Part shown: positions 15,305 through 16,462 of the stretch, one piece after another
Layout: every line of letters starts with the position of its first letter
How positions within the stretch are numbered: position 1 is the stretch's first letter
NCBI GenBank assembly: GCA_034439915.1
Contig: JAWXBI010000105.1
Location: 1 to 16,462 of the forward strand
Reading direction: 5' to 3'
Source: JADJLQ01 sp034439915
Lineage (GTDB): Bacteria > Bacteroidota > Bacteroidia > Chitinophagales > Saprospiraceae
Length of the DNA stretch: 16,462 nt
Translations under genes and position numbers: made by a program
The notes under the pieces: model-generated
Told to the model about the DNA's origin: nothing
The model's database searches: none
The model's input: only the letters and a program-made list of their open reading frames with translations

Positions 15305-15391
15305 ATTCAAATATTTAAGATTTATTCGAGTTTCTTTAAAAATTGGTTCGAAAAACAAGCACCTCACCATATTTATTTCAGCGTTAGAGTT

Positions 15392-15595
15392 TTAATCTTC
15401 AATTGACTTAATAAGCTCAAAAACTTCAATTACAATTTTAGGGTGCAAACTTTTTCCTGCATGGAATGGAATTACTATTCTGGTACTTTCCTTAAAATAA
15501 ATACGATGGCTGCCTTTAATTCTTTTTAGATAAAAACCTGCTTTCAGGAGAAGCCTTTCGACTTCCTTTGCATCCATCACAGGTAATTTAGGCAA
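15392..15595 (-). CDS. hicA: HicA-family mRNA interferase toxin (TTG start)
   Basis: A 67-residue HicA toxin, a small dsRBD-like fold that degrades mRNA or tmRNA. The chain has the expected order: PKLPVMDAKEVERLLLKAGF, then KRIKGSHRIYF with the catalytic His in GSH, then RIVIPFHAGKSLHPK and a C-terminal helix. The MPKLP beginning typical of the family is encoded with a TTG start (15593-15595) that overlaps the hicB stop by 8 bp. The first ATG comes six codons later (15575-15577) and would remove this conserved beginning. I favour TTG, which would also keep toxin translation low. Full length, no defect seen. Confidence 0.88.
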   Translation of the reverse strand: MPKLPVMDAKEVERLLLKAGFYLKRIKGSHRIYFKESTRIVIPFHAGKSLHPKIVIEVFELIKSIED

Positions 15596-15815
15596 AGTTT
15601 ACCTCCATAACCGTGCTGATGATTTCCCTGTTAGTTGAGAACGAAGTCAATTCTTCAGGGCTCATCGTTTCCAAATATAACTCAATGGCTTCCCGAATAT
15701 TTTCTTTGGCTTCTTCAAAAGTAACTCCCTGAGAATGGCACCCTTTGAGGTCGGGACAATAGGCAAAATAGCCGCTATTATCCTTTTGAAATAAAACATT
15801 CACCTGGTAACTCAT
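15588..15815 (-). CDS. hicB: HicB-family antitoxin (short form)
   Basis: A 75-residue antitoxin with the partial RNase-H-like HicB fold: YQVNVLFQKDNSGYFAYCPD, then LKGCHSQGVTFEEAKENIRE and AIELYLE. The C-terminal HTH or ribbon-helix-helix domain found in longer HicB proteins is absent, so DNA binding and autoregulation are less certain. It precedes hicA and overlaps it by 8 bp, which is the antitoxin-first order. The enolase-superfamily gene ends 50 bp upstream, so the pair could be co-transcribed with it; I found no clear TAnnTTTG box in that gap. Confidence 0.9.
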   Translation of the reverse strand: MSYQVNVLFQKDNSGYFAYCPDLKGCHSQGVTFEEAKENIREAIELYLETMSPEELTSFSTNREIISTVMEVNFA

Positions 15816-15865
15816 TTTAAATTCATTTTGTGGACTAAATTACAAATTTCATTGGCGTATAGCAT

Positions 15866-16462
15866 CTAACTCCATAACCTGTCATGAGATCGTATTTCAT
15901 TCCATTGGGGAGTAGGCTCAAAATAGGTTTTATCTTCGGCATGTAAATGTTGCCTAACCACTTCATCATTGAGTTCAACACCCAGCCCGGGGGCATCGAT
16001 AGGCACATTGGCAAATCCTTTTGTATATAATGGTTGTTTTCCAACGGTCTTGACTAAGGTTGGCCACCAGGCATTGTCCGAAACCTGATTGGGCATCTCA
16101 AGCGCCAGTACGTTTTGCGTAGCAGCAGCGCAATGTACATTGGCCATAAATGATACTGGGGTCCCGGCAAAATGCAACATCATGGCCGTATTGCCTTCTT
16201 CGGCATAATCGCCAATTCTTTTCGTCTCCAGGATGCCCCCTGATGTACCCATATCCGGATGAACCATGTCGACGATCTTATTATCAACCAGATTTTTAAA
16301 TTCCTCTTTCAAAAAAATATCTTCTCCGGTCATGGTAGGAATCAGGATAGCATCCGTGATTTTTTTGAATTGTTTGGTATCGGTCCAGGGCAACAAATCC
16401 TCCACAGAAGCAAAATTAAATCGTTCCAGCGCCTGGCATACTTTTATACAATTGTTGAGTTC
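15866..16462 (-). CDS. Enolase-superfamily sugar-acid dehydratase/cycloisomerase, partial (C-terminal ~198 residues)
   Basis: The frame is open to the right edge of the window, so the N-terminal capping domain and start lie outside it. The GTG at 16405 is only an internal codon: the 19 upstream codons stay in frame and fit the family (CQALERFNFASVEDLLPW). This is the TIM-barrel part of a mandelate-racemase/muconate-lactonising-type enzyme. Visible landmarks are the metal-ligand Glu in SVEDLLPW, the next Glu in PTMTGEDIF, the strand VDMVHPDMGTSGGILETKRI, and a likely catalytic His in MMLHFAGTPVSFMANVH. The C-terminal tail is of the galactonate-dehydratase-like kind (LNDEVVRQHL, then WNEIRSHDRLWS). 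Such enzymes usually dehydrate aldonic acids or open sugar lactones; the substrate is not assignable. Placement near the PQQ dehydrogenase and mannonate dehydratase-like gene agrees with sugar-acid breakdown. Confidence 0.87.
   Translation of the reverse strand, partial: ELNNCIKVCQALERFNFASVEDLLPWTDTKQFKKITDAILIPTMTGEDIFLKEEFKNLVDNKIVDMVHPDMGTSGGILETKRIGDYAEEGNTAMMLHFAGTPVSFMANVHCAAATQNVLALEMPNQVSDNAWWPTLVKTVGKQPLYTKGFANVPIDAPGLGVELNDEVVRQHLHAEDKTYFEPTPQWNEIRSHDRLWS

Noticed and set aside
15866..16405. Complete 179-residue gene starting at GTG 16405
   Set aside because: The frame stays open and family-like upstream to the window edge, so this is the C-terminal part of a longer gene.

Overview
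The window looks like chromosomal DNA of a member of the Bacteroidota, possibly the Saprospiria/Chitinophagia side, though the lineage is a guess. The evidence is moderate GC, little use of Shine-Dalgarno sites, a good TAnnTTTG-type -7 box upstream of mazE, and the gene mix: lipoproteins, Tat-exported sugar enzymes, a lipoprotein PQQ dehydrogenase with a built-in cytochrome c domain, and DUF559 and IS200-like genes sitting in repeats. Every gene I can support is on the minus strand, so the window is transcribed right to left.

Layout from left to right. (1) 1-926: a repeat-rich region around one small DUF559 (VSR-like) nuclease gene. Tandem duplications lie on both sides, and both contain the same GC-rich hairpin element in opposite orientations. 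(2) 927-5631: a two-gene lactate operon, a large FAD/Fe-S D-lactate dehydrogenase-type enzyme followed 22 bp later by an LldP lactate permease. (3) 5911-7935: a lipoprotein with a transglutaminase-like core and a C-terminal F5/8-type carbohydrate-binding-like region. (4) 8236-9423: a Tat-exported TIM-barrel enzyme of the mannonate dehydratase type, with a heptamer satellite just after its stop codon. (5) 9461-10959: an intact mazEF, a small gene fossil, and a second MazE/MazF-type pair whose toxin gene is cut by an in-frame TAG. (6) 11020-13218: a lipoprotein PQQ dehydrogenase with an internal cytochrome c domain. (7) 13380-14224: an IS200-like/RAYT-type Y1 transposase bracketed by three composite palindromic units. 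(8) 14327-15304: an exported mutarotase-like protein. (9) 15392-15815: hicBA. (10) 15866 to the window edge: the C-terminal part of an enolase-superfamily sugar-acid dehydratase or cycloisomerase.

The metabolic genes read as use of sugars, sugar acids and lactate, with unusually many enzymes placed outside the cytoplasm. The PQQ dehydrogenase probably oxidises an aldose or alcohol in the periplasm. The mutarotase-like, mannonate dehydratase-like and enolase-superfamily proteins could act on its substrate or products. This pathway link is inference from gene content.

The main unusual points are: a deletion scar (10122-10242) that joins a Tat-signal start like that of the 8236-9423 gene to a PQQ-dehydrogenase C-terminus; an amber-interrupted but otherwise complete MazF-family gene (10322-10657); the transposase with its hairpin clusters, whose stems show a compensatory base change; and the DUF559 gene between inverted copies of a repeat element. 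Three toxin-antitoxin modules occur within about 6.4 kb.
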